64,000 nt of DNA from Limnobacter olei (GTDB taxonomy: Bacteria > Pseudomonadota > Gammaproteobacteria > Burkholderiales > Burkholderiaceae_B): the NCBI RefSeq assembly GCF_029087225.1, contig NZ_JARFJD010000022.1, positions 1-64,000 on the forward strand. Direction: 5' to 3'. The position numbers were made by a program, and so were the translations under genes. Under the pieces are notes generated by a model. That model was not told the DNA's origin. It did not search any database and worked only from the letters and a program-made list of their open reading frames with translations. This document shows positions 43,733 to 51,249 of the stretch, in pieces (positions within the stretch are counted from its first letter, which is position 1; every line of letters begins with the position of its first letter).

Positions 43733-44317
43733 ATGGGAATCGCATTTGCAGAAATTGCCTTCACGCCGGGCGTTCGCGAACTACAAACCCAGGCAGGTAG
43801 TCGGGAAAGGTACGCGGCCATGGATGAGTCTGCCAATCGCCGTGACAAACTGACTGAGAGAGAGACCACATTCATTGAATCACGTGATCATTTCTTTCAG
43901 GCCAGTGTGAGTGAAACCGGTTGGCCTTACGTGCAGCACCGAGGTGGTCCAGCGGGTTTTCTGAAAGTTCTCGATGAACGCACCTTGGGCTTCGCGGACT
44001 ATCGCGGCAATGTTCAATATGTCAGTGTAGGTAACTTGATTCACGACAACCGTGTTGCGCTTATCCTGATGGATTATGCCAATCAGCGGCGGCTGAAGTT
44101 ACTTGGTCGTGTTCGCTTTATTGATCGCGACACTGAGCCTGATTTGGTCGAGCGGCTAATTACACCCGGCTACAAAGCGATTGTAGAGAGAGGTTTCATC
44201 ATTTCTGTGGAGGCCTTTGACTGGAACTGCCCGCAGCACATCACGCCGCGGTTTACGCTTGCGGAAATCGATGAGATGACCGCGCCACTCAGGGCGCAAT
44301 TACGGAGAGATGAATGA
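43733..44317 (+). CDS. Pyridoxamine-phosphate-oxidase-family flavoprotein
   Basis: A 194-residue protein of the PPOX split-barrel fold (FMN/F420/haem-binding group), with [20 protein letters not shown] and [24 protein letters not shown] as core strands. It probably reduces or oxidises a small substrate with FMN. It starts 10 bases after the AhpD stop and overlaps the next gene by four bases (ATGA), so it belongs to that operon. Confidence 0.8.
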   Translation: MGIAFAEIAFTPGVRELQTQAGSRERYAAMDESANRRDKLTERETTFIESRDHFFQASVSETGWPYVQHRGGPAGFLKVLDERTLGFADYRGNVQYVSVGNLIHDNRVALILMDYANQRRLKLLGRVRFIDRDTEPDLVERLITPGYKAIVERGFIISVEAFDWNCPQHITPRFTLAEIDEMTAPLRAQLRRDE

Positions 44318-44787
44318 GCACTAACACCAAACCGCCACTGCCACCCTTTAATCGGGAATCTGCAATTCAGAAAGTCAGGGCAGCCGAAAACGCCTGGAAT
44401 TCCAGAAATCCTGAGGCGGTCTCTATGGCTTACACAGAAGATTCCAAATGGCGAAACCGCAGTGAGATATTTCAGGGTAGGGCAGCGATCGTCGATTTTC
44501 TAACCAGAAAATGGGCAGTAGAAAACGGGTACCGTTTGATCAAGGAATTGTGGGCATTTTCAGATGATCGAATTGCGGTTCGATTCGCTTATGAATGGCA
44601 CGACATCGAAGGCCAGTGGTTTCGCAGCTATGGCAACGAGAACTGGGAATTTGATGCGAACGGATTTATGAAGGTTCGTCATGCCAGCATCAACGATATT
44701 CCAATCAAGGAATCAAAGCGTTTGTTTCATTGGCCGCACGGCCCCAGACCTAATGACCATTTGGGCCTCAGTGATTTAGGACTTTGA
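44314..44787 (+). CDS. DUF1348/NTF2-like protein
   Basis: A 157-residue SnoaL/NTF2-fold protein of the DUF1348 group: [32 protein letters not shown] and [23 protein letters not shown] are characteristic. The function is unknown. It is coupled to the PPOX gene by an ATGA overlap and its 3' end overlaps the converging reductase by 20 bases. Confidence 0.85.
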   Translation: MSTNTKPPLPPFNRESAIQKVRAAENAWNSRNPEAVSMAYTEDSKWRNRSEIFQGRAAIVDFLTRKWAVENGYRLIKELWAFSDDRIAVRFAYEWHDIEGQWFRSYGNENWEFDANGFMKVRHASINDIPIKESKRLFHWPHGPRPNDHLGLSDLGL

Positions 44788-45355
44788 ATCCAGATTCGTA
44801 AGCATTCGCCAGCCACTTCTCTCGAGTGCTCGCTTTCGAGTTTTTTACGGGACCATAGCTGGTCACAGTCACAGGCTTAATGCCACAAAACTCAAGAATG
44901 GTCCGTTTCATTTGGTTGTGCCCGGGCATGCGATACACCAGCCGGTAGTACCAGGGTGGTGTGTCCATGGTCGCGATCAGGTGTGCAGTTCGTTGCTTTA
45001 ACAGGCCATCGACCATCAATGCATCTTTCTTAAACTTGAATGCGAATCCGGGCAGGAATATTCGATCAAAAAAACCTTTCAGAATAGCTGGAATTGAACC
45101 CCACCAAATTGGATAAACAAACACAAGGTGCTCGGCCCAAGCAATCGATTCTTGTGCGGCAACAAGGTCTGGTTCAAGTGGCTGAATGGTGTTGTAACCA
45201 TTGCGCAGTATTGGATCGAAATTCAGTTGTCCAAGGCGGAGTAAGCGAACATCTTGACCTGCAGCCCGCGCTCCACTTTGGTAGGCCTCTGCGATGGCAC
45301 CGCACAAGCTGGCCTCGGCTGGATGTCCGAGAATTACGAGAACGCGTTTTTGCAT
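44768..45355 (-). CDS. NAD(P)H-dependent flavodoxin-like quinone reductase
   Basis: A 195-residue protein of the MdaB/KefF/NQO1-like family: [14 protein letters not shown] start, [21 protein letters not shown] as the FMN/substrate loop. These reduce quinones or azo/nitro compounds by two electrons. It is preceded by the MerR gene on the same strand (33-base gap) and probably forms its regulon. The end overlaps the DUF1348 gene by 20 bases. Confidence 0.85.
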   Translation of the reverse strand: MQKRVLVILGHPAEASLCGAIAEAYQSGARAAGQDVRLLRLGQLNFDPILRNGYNTIQPLEPDLVAAQESIAWAEHLVFVYPIWWGSIPAILKGFFDRIFLPGFAFKFKKDALMVDGLLKQRTAHLIATMDTPPWYYRLVYRMPGHNQMKRTILEFCGIKPVTVTSYGPVKNSKASTREKWLANAYESGFKVLNH

Positions 45356-45388
45356 GACAAGGTTCCTTTTTGTTAAACAACAAAAAGT

Positions 45389-45790
45389 CTAAAGCTTGCC
45401 CTTAGGGGAAGAGTCAACTGGAATTTCGCAGTTCATTAATTCTGGTGAGTGAAGCAGTTCATTCTGAAATTCATTCAACAGCTTGAGTTGGGCGTTAGCC
45501 GTGTGGATTTGCGATTGAATGGTTAATCGCTTCAACTCAATTTGCTGAAGCATCAGAGTCATGCTTGAATCAGAATCGCTAGTGTTGCTTGCCAGAGCCT
45601 CTACCAGTTCCTTCAGTTTGAAGCCCAAAGCTTGTGCGCATCGAATGGTTTGAATTTGCTGAACTACCACATCGTCATAAATACGATAGCTGCCTTTGCG
45701 AGTTGGCTTTTGTATCAAGCCCATTTGCTCGTACAGGTAAATGGCCTTGCGCGACGCGCCAGACCTTTTTGAAAGTTCGCCGATGTACAT
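45389..45790 (-). CDS. MerR-family regulator
   Basis: A 133-residue MerR-type activator with HTH YIGELSKRSGASRKAIYLYEQMGLIQKPTRKGSYRIYDD and a dimerisation coiled coil (LQQIELKRLTIQSQIHTANAQLKLL). No metal-binding cysteine loop is evident, so it probably senses an organic or redox signal. It lies directly upstream of the quinone reductase. Confidence 0.83.
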   Translation of the reverse strand: MYIGELSKRSGASRKAIYLYEQMGLIQKPTRKGSYRIYDDVVVQQIQTIRCAQALGFKLKELVEALASNTSDSDSSMTLMLQQIELKRLTIQSQIHTANAQLKLLNEFQNELLHSPELMNCEIPVDSSPKGKL

Positions 45791-45812
45791 GGATTAAGCG
45801 TGTCGCCTCGTT

Positions 45813-46256
45813 TTAATTGTCTTCACTTTCGCCAATTCGAATCGCACGGGTACCAATTTTTGCACCCGTCGATTCATCAATCGCTACAGGCTTGATTTCG
45901 GTTCCTGCTTCCGCATCAAAAAATTTTGTCAGTTTTCCGCCGCCACGGTGTTTACGTCCCCAAGCACCGATCATGAATAACACTGGCAAAAAGTCTCGGC
46001 CTGCCTCGGTGAGCAAATACTCCTCCCGCGGTGGGTGTTCGGAATAGCGGTGCTTTTCCAGCAATCCTTCCTCGGTAAGAACTGCCAACCGCTTAGTCAG
46101 CATGGTGGGCGCAATACCCAGGCTTTTGCGGAAATGGTCAAAGCGGGTAACGCCCGCATGCGCATCGCGCAAAATCAAAATGCTCCACGCATCCCCGACG
46201 AAAGCAAGGCTCCGCGCGATCGGGCAGGGGTTTTCTGAAATATTTTTACTGTCCAT
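45813..46256 (-). CDS. HxlR-family winged-helix regulator
   Basis: A 147-residue HxlR-type regulator. The family core CPIARSLAFVGDAWSILILRDAHAG and GIAPTMLTKRLAVLTEEGLLEKHRYSEHPPREEYLLTEAG is intact. Such proteins respond to aldehydes or electrophiles. It is divergent from the SDR-OYE pair at 46372, which it probably controls through the 10-base direct repeats in between. Confidence 0.87.
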   Translation of the reverse strand: MDSKNISENPCPIARSLAFVGDAWSILILRDAHAGVTRFDHFRKSLGIAPTMLTKRLAVLTEEGLLEKHRYSEHPPREEYLLTEAGRDFLPVLFMIGAWGRKHRGGGKLTKFFDAEAGTEIKPVAIDESTGAKIGTRAIRIGESEDN

Positions 46257-46260
46257 ACTA

Positions 46261-46315
46261 TTTTGATAGTGACTTTATTTTAAATTGCGAGTAAAGTTAG
46301 TTTCGTTTTGATAGT
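46261..46315. promoter_or_regulatory. Direct repeats in the HxlR/SDR intergenic region
   Basis: The 10-base TTTTGATAGT occurs at 46261-46270 and 46306-46315, exactly 45 bases apart; the first is preceded by ACTA, giving the small inverted repeat ACTATTTTGATAGT. Likely binding sites for the HxlR protein at 45813-46256. Confidence 0.55.
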
Positions 46316-46371
46316 AACAACTTGCTGGCCAGAAATCCACCAACATTTCGCACACTTTGGAGATTCAAATC

Positions 46372-47193
46372 ATGAACAAGAGCAAAGGACCGGTTGCACT
46401 GGTCACAGGCGCGTCGTCCGGTATCGGCTTGATCACGGCACAAAAGCTGGCGGCATCTGGTTATCGAGTGTTCGGTACCAGCCGACGCCCTAGCGCTGCC
46501 GGGTCACATGGATTCGAAATGCTGACCATGGATGTCGACAATGACGAGTCTGTTGTTACGTCGATCAATCAAATCATGGATTCAACTGGCCGCGTCGATC
46601 TACTCGTCAATAATGCCGGGCGGGGTTTGTCGCCTGCCGGCGCTGAAGAATTCTCGCTCGAGCAGGCGCAGGCAATCTTCAATACCAACTTTTTCGGTGT
46701 TGTGCGCACTACTAACGCCTTGTTGCCACACATGCGCAGTCAGGGCAGTGGGCGTATCGTCAACATCGGTTCTGTGTTGGGCTTCATGCCCATGCCTTAC
46801 ATGGCGTTTTATTCAGCAACAAAGTACGCGCTACGCGGTTACTCCGAATCACTCGACCACGAGCTTCGAAACATGGGTATCCGCGTGTCGGTCATCGAGC
46901 CTGCCTTCATGAAAACGTCCATTGAAGCAAATTCCACACAGGCAGAGTTCGAAATGGATGAATACCAGGAAATTCGAACCGCCTTGGCGGTACGCCTTTC
47001 AGAAATGCTGGATACGGCCGAAGACCCCGGCGTAGTAGCCGATGTAATTCTCAAAGCAGCGCAAGAGCCCAATCCGCGCCTGGCTTATACGGCCGGCACA
47101 GCTGCTGCACGATTGAAACTGATGAGCACACTGTTGCCTTCACGTTTTCTGGACACCGGAATTCGCAAACATTTAAAACTGAGAACACAATGA
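46372..47193 (+). CDS. Short-chain dehydrogenase
   Basis: A 273-residue SDR with TGASSGIG near residue 12, LVNNAG and catalytic YSATK, resembling the group that reduces carbonyls or oxidises alcohols. The start ATG is at 46372. Its stop overlaps the OYE start (ATGA), so they are co-translated, and the HxlR gene is divergent. Confidence 0.85.
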   Translation: MNKSKGPVALVTGASSGIGLITAQKLAASGYRVFGTSRRPSAAGSHGFEMLTMDVDNDESVVTSINQIMDSTGRVDLLVNNAGRGLSPAGAEEFSLEQAQAIFNTNFFGVVRTTNALLPHMRSQGSGRIVNIGSVLGFMPMPYMAFYSATKYALRGYSESLDHELRNMGIRVSVIEPAFMKTSIEANSTQAEFEMDEYQEIRTALAVRLSEMLDTAEDPGVVADVILKAAQEPNPRLAYTAGTAAARLKLMSTLLPSRFLDTGIRKHLKLRTQ

Positions 47194-48452
47194 ATTCGCT
47201 CACCAAAACTGAAACCAATTTATTGAACCGCCCATTTGTTTTACCCAATGGCGTTGAGTTGCCCAACCGTTTGGCCAAAGCCTCCATGAGCGAAGCCCTT
47301 GGAACCTACGACAACCATGCAACATTGAAAGTTGTTGAGTTGTATCGCCGCTGGGCCAAATCAGAAATTGGCTTGATGTTCACCGGTAACGTCATGATTG
47401 ATCGCAAAGCCTTGGGCGAGCCCGGAAATATTGTGATTGAAGATGAGTCAGATTTGCCAGTATTGAAACAATGGGCCAATGCAGCTAGGGAAGAGGGTGC
47501 TTCATTGTGGGTGCAGTTGAACCACCCGGGCAAGCAGTCACCCAAAGGCTTGAACAAAATCAACCTTGCACCTTCGTCGATTCCTTTCCGGCAAGACATG
47601 GCTGCATTTTTCACAACACCCCGTGAAGCAACTGACACTGAAATTCAAGACATTATCCAACGCTTCGGGCACAGCGCGGCGATCTGCAAAAAGGCGGGTT
47701 TTGGCGGTGTGCAAATTCATGGTGCACATGGTTATTTGATCAGCCAGTTTCTGTCACCTCACCACAATCAGCGTACGGATCAGTGGGGCGGAAGTACAGA
47801 AAATCGCCGACGGTTTGTCATGGCCGTGTATGCCGAAATTCGTCGTCAGGTGGGTCCCGATTTTCCTGTGGGTATCAAGTTGAACTCAGCGGATTTTCAG
47901 AAAGGTGGGTTCACTGAAGAAGAATCGATGGCGACGATTCAAGCACTCTCTGAAGCAGGAGTTGATCTGATCGAGATTTCAGGCGGTACCTATGAGGCGC
48001 CTGCAATGAGTGGGGTGGTAGAGCAAACCAGAAAAGCATCCACCTCAAATCGAGAGGCCTACTTTCTAAGTTTTGCCGAAAAAGTACGAACCCAAACACG
48101 AACTCCATTGATGGTCACTGGCGGATTTCGGAGTTTCGCAGGTATGAACTCCGCCCTGGAATCGGGCGCGCTCGACATTGTTGGCGTGGCACGCTTGATG
48201 GCCATTGATCCCGACGCACCCAAAGCACTGCTCAGTGGTCGCGACTGTGATTATCAGGTGCGACCGATTTCCACGGGAATCAGGGCAATCGACAAAATGG
48301 GCATCATGGAAATTCTTTGGTACTCACGTCAACTGAAGCGAATTTCTGAAGGTGGTAATCCAAAGCCCCATGAAAGCGGAATCTGGGCTTTCCTTATTTC
48401 AGTGATCAAGAGTATTTGGGGAACCAACAGAACGCAGAGGTTGCGGGCATAG
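47190..48452 (+). CDS. Old-yellow-enzyme family NADH:flavin oxidoreductase
   Basis: A 420-residue OYE-like FMN enzyme. The barrel start PFVLPNGVELPNRLAKASMSE and active site GVQIHGAHGYLISQFLSPHHNQRTDQWGG are typical; later blocks include GIKLNSADFQKGG and TPLMVTGGFR. It reduces activated alkenes or related electrophiles using NAD(P)H. The C-terminal 40 residues are an extra basic tail. Coupled to the SDR and ended by a strong terminator at 48482. Confidence 0.88.
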   Translation: MNSLTKTETNLLNRPFVLPNGVELPNRLAKASMSEALGTYDNHATLKVVELYRRWAKSEIGLMFTGNVMIDRKALGEPGNIVIEDESDLPVLKQWANAAREEGASLWVQLNHPGKQSPKGLNKINLAPSSIPFRQDMAAFFTTPREATDTEIQDIIQRFGHSAAICKKAGFGGVQIHGAHGYLISQFLSPHHNQRTDQWGGSTENRRRFVMAVYAEIRRQVGPDFPVGIKLNSADFQKGGFTEEESMATIQALSEAGVDLIEISGGTYEAPAMSGVVEQTRKASTSNREAYFLSFAEKVRTQTRTPLMVTGGFRSFAGMNSALESGALDIVGVARLMAIDPDAPKALLSGRDCDYQVRPISTGIRAIDKMGIMEILWYSRQLKRISEGGNPKPHESGIWAFLISVIKSIWGTNRTQRLRA

Positions 48453-48481
48453 ATTGAATGACTAAAATTCACAATGGCTTG

Positions 48482-48519
48482 AAGCTCCCCGCGCTCAGAA
48501 CCGTTGGGGAGCTTTATTT
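48482..48519 (+). terminator. Rho-independent terminator of SDR-OYE operon
   Basis: AAGCTCCCC and GGGGAGCTT pair perfectly over nine bases around a 15-base loop and are followed by TATTTG. It lies about 30 bases after the OYE stop. Confidence 0.8.
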
Positions 48520-48845
48520 GTTCACAGTTGCTTTTTCGCTGAACTAGGGAGAAAAATACAGTGGGTCCAATGGTCGCGAGCAGAGAAGCGGCGGTGTCGA
48601 TACCGAAAAAAGACCAGTTCCATTCAAGCTAAGGATCAAAAAGGTTGGCACTGTGGCGGCGAATTTCAACATTAACGCACGCATATATTCTGGATCTGTT
48701 CGCAAATTCGTAAAAATGTAAACAATGCTCAAGGTGTGTTGAATGTTCCAGTGGCTTTCTCTGAACTGATCAAACAACACAACTTGAGCATGGATTTACT
48801 TGGAGAAATTCAAGATGTAAATGAATAAGAAAAGGTGATACGCAT
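48520..48845. other. Intergenic, no clear gene
   Basis: About 325 bases. A 78-codon minus-strand ORF (48544-48780) starts 66 bases after the ArsM stop and contains a hydrophobic segment (ALMLKFAATVPTFLILSL), but it has no recognisable family or ribosome site, so I do not call it. Confidence 0.45.
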
Positions 48846-49892
48846 CTAGCAACAAGCTCCCGCACCAGTGGAATTGGCATTTTGCTCAAATGGAATCGAA
48901 CTTCCGCATCCTTCAAAAATTCCATAGTGCTTGGAAAAATCACCGATGAATTGAAAGTGCTCTTTGAACCGGGTTTGTTGCAGCATGCGGAAGGTGTTGC
49001 CACACACCGAGAAAACCTTGCTAGTTTCCATGAAGTGGTGTTTGTCCAATAGAAAGCCGTGTGGTTGATTTTCGCTGGTTCCCCGATAAATGACGGCTTG
49101 GCCATAGTCTTCACAGGCAGTTTCAAGATCAGCCAGTTTGAACAAGCGATACGTGGCGGAGTAAAAACGTGTTTGTCCAACCAGCTGGTTTAATCGTTCA
49201 TCTGTAATTTCAAGTGGGCGATCTTCGACCAAACGTGGATCGGTGAAGCCGTTTTGCGTTGCAACACGTAGAAAGTCGTTCCAGTACAGGGCACCACCCA
49301 AACATTCCCCATACAGCACTGGGTCGTTGGCCACATGAGGTGAGATTCTGCGATCTGAATAGACGTCTGAGAAATAAAACTCACCCCCAGGTTTCAGCAG
49401 TTCGTAAGCTTGGCGCATCACCGCATTTTTATCCGGTGAAAGGTTTACCACACAGTTTGAAACGATCACATCAAAACTGTTTTTCTCAAGACCAAGTTCA
49501 TCCAGTCGTTCAATATAGCCTTGTAAGAAGGTAACGTTACTTCGTGCAAAGCCAAACTTTTCCCGATGGTATTCAAGATGACGGTTGGCAACTTCCAATT
49601 GTTCTTCCGTCATGTCCACACCGACCACTTCACCAGTTTCTCCGACCAGTTGCGCCAGGGCGTACACATCACGCCCGGAACCTGAGCCGAGGTCAAGAAT
49701 CCGTTTCCCCTTCAGATCGGTGGGGCAAACCAGGCCGCATCCGTAATAGCGGCTTAGTACTTCGTTGTGAATATTCGACAACAAGGGTTTTAGCCATGCA
49801 GGTATGGCGGAAAAATCACAACAGGCCGTGGTTTTTAAATCGCTGCTGCTTTGTAGCTCTTTGCCATAGTAATTTTTGACTGCGTCATACAT
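48846..49892 (-). CDS. arsM: Arsenite methyltransferase (ArsM type)
   Basis: A 348-residue SAM-dependent enzyme of the ArsM family, which methylates As(III) as detoxification in the cytoplasm. The SAM site is ILDLGSGSGRDVYALAQL with VVGVDMTEEQL. Cysteines that bind arsenic are visible: the pair at residues 24-25 (TTACCDFS), SNCVVNLSPDK, and GECLGGALYW. The C-terminus ends with GAGACC, a further thiol pair. No arsR, arsB or arsC is next to it. Confidence 0.82.
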   Translation of the reverse strand: MYDAVKNYYGKELQSSSDLKTTACCDFSAIPAWLKPLLSNIHNEVLSRYYGCGLVCPTDLKGKRILDLGSGSGRDVYALAQLVGETGEVVGVDMTEEQLEVANRHLEYHREKFGFARSNVTFLQGYIERLDELGLEKNSFDVIVSNCVVNLSPDKNAVMRQAYELLKPGGEFYFSDVYSDRRISPHVANDPVLYGECLGGALYWNDFLRVATQNGFTDPRLVEDRPLEITDERLNQLVGQTRFYSATYRLFKLADLETACEDYGQAVIYRGTSENQPHGFLLDKHHFMETSKVFSVCGNTFRMLQQTRFKEHFQFIGDFSKHYGIFEGCGSSIPFEQNANSTGAGACC

Positions 49893-50004
49893 CTGTTGTT
49901 TCCCTCAAAGATTGCAAATTGGATTTGGTCCTAGTCCTGATTCGGTGACTTGAGCAAATAGGTTACGCGTTCTTTCAGGTAGGAAAATAAAAAGGCCAAC
50001 TCAA

Positions 50005-50139
50005 CTCCAGCGCTTTGACACGCTCCCTCTCAGCCGTGGTCACGCCATTGCGAGTGCCGTTGTCGACTTCATATTAGAGCACCCATTCATTCAAGGTCTG
50101 CGGGGTGCCCCCCACCTGAATCGCCCCGCTTTCCCTAGG
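50005..50139 (-). pseudogene. IS3-family OrfA transposase relic
   Basis: On the minus strand this 135-base stretch translates as part of an IS3-type OrfA: GGTPQTLNEWVL, then an in-frame TAA, then YEVDNGTRNGVTTAERERVKALE. The middle HTH region and the leucine-zipper start are present, but the ends and OrfB are missing. It is a dead fragment at the left side of the 50-58 kb island. Confidence 0.65.
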
Positions 50140-50151
50140 CACTTCTTACCC

Positions 50152-50742
50152 TCACGTGAGCAACCCGCCCCGAAGTGTGTCAATGATTATCTTCAATTCT
50201 GGCGTATTCCTAACCAAATCCGTGTGCTGCTCAATAGTCCACGTTTTCGGATCGATTTCCTCTCCAAAATGGGTCTTGATTTTGAGATCAATTTTTGAGT
50301 ACCTAAGCAGTGGAAGGTTCGGATCGAAACCTCGCTTTGCGAAGCCTTTTTTGGTGAGATTATCGTTAGCCACTTGGCTAATCCGTACAACAGGATAAAA
50401 GATCAACTCCTCGATCTGAATATTGTCCTCTTTATACATTCGTACCAATTCCGATACAGGAATGGCATGATCACAGATCACTTGTTCGTCCCCCCTTGGT
50501 GTCCATATTTCATCTAGAACGCTTTCCCGATACAAACATCCATTCTTGAAGTTACCCCCACATCCCAAAATACCATTGCAATCCCGGATGATAGTCGCAA
50601 CGGTGTCATTGACTTTTCTGTCTTTGTTAAATTTTGCCTGACTCCAAATCTCGATAATCTTCTTTCCAATTGTGATGTATTGGAGAATCAGATCACTTGG
50701 CTGGGCGTTTGCGATTCTAGAGGTAGGAAGTTTGATGCTCAT
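50152..50742 (-). CDS. Protein of unknown function in island
   Basis: A 196-residue soluble protein from the ATG at 50742; the frame extends to 50814 with no better start. A cysteine-containing segment (CNGILGCGGNFKNGC) precedes EQVICDHAIPVSELV, where Asp-His followed by Pro is reminiscent of a His-metal (HNH-like) site, though a full HNH motif is not visible. Its AT-rich composition differs from the left half of the window. Function not assigned. It is divergent from the small ORF at 50916. Confidence 0.55.
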   Translation of the reverse strand: MSIKLPTSRIANAQPSDLILQYITIGKKIIEIWSQAKFNKDRKVNDTVATIIRDCNGILGCGGNFKNGCLYRESVLDEIWTPRGDEQVICDHAIPVSELVRMYKEDNIQIEELIFYPVVRISQVANDNLTKKGFAKRGFDPNLPLLRYSKIDLKIKTHFGEEIDPKTWTIEQHTDLVRNTPELKIIIDTLRGGLLT

Positions 50743-50915
50743 ATAAAGTGACCAAGAATAAAAGTTGTTTGGGCTGCCCTGTGTATTGTTTACCACAAGA
50801 GGCGGACTAGCCAATCTAGTTCATTCGTTTTCTCTCCACCTTAATTGTTGTGTGCGACATATTACGTCGCACGTCCCGTCATGATTTTGTTTCTGGCTCA
50901 ATGTGCTGACAAATC

Positions 50916-51164
50916 ATGTTCAAACTGAAAGACCCTACAACGATCGTTTATCAACCGGCTGACGGGCAAGTACCAAAGGAATTTCGTCTACCGGTCAAAC
51001 TTACAGAAGAACCAGCATGCCAAATTATTGGGCAGTTTGTTTATTTCACGACTAGCGATACCCGCTTTGTTTTTAGTCTCTCTGGAAGATTTGTGTTTGC
51101 CAGCAGTCTCGATTTAATGATCCCGGTCGAGCACATCAACCAAGGGCCACGGCAGTCTGGTTGA
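50916..51164 (+). CDS. Small protein of unknown function
   Basis: An 82-residue basic/hydrophobic protein with strands such as PTTIVYQPADGQVPKEFRL and RFVFSLSGRFVFASSLD, lying upstream of the AddB-like gene with an 85-base gap. It has no clear ribosome site, so it may or may not be translated. No family recognised. Confidence 0.4.
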   Translation: MFKLKDPTTIVYQPADGQVPKEFRLPVKLTEEPACQIIGQFVYFTTSDTRFVFSLSGRFVFASSLDLMIPVEHINQGPRQSG

Positions 51165-51249
51165 TAGGTCCTACAACAGAGTAATTCAAGTTGTTCCCAA
51201 ACTCGTTACTGTGTCAAGATCAGCTCATAACTCTAAAAATCGCCAAAAA

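Noticed and set aside
48544-48780. Minus-strand 78-codon frame with a hydrophobic segment
   Set aside because: No ribosome site, no family, no coupling to ArsM beyond being downstream.
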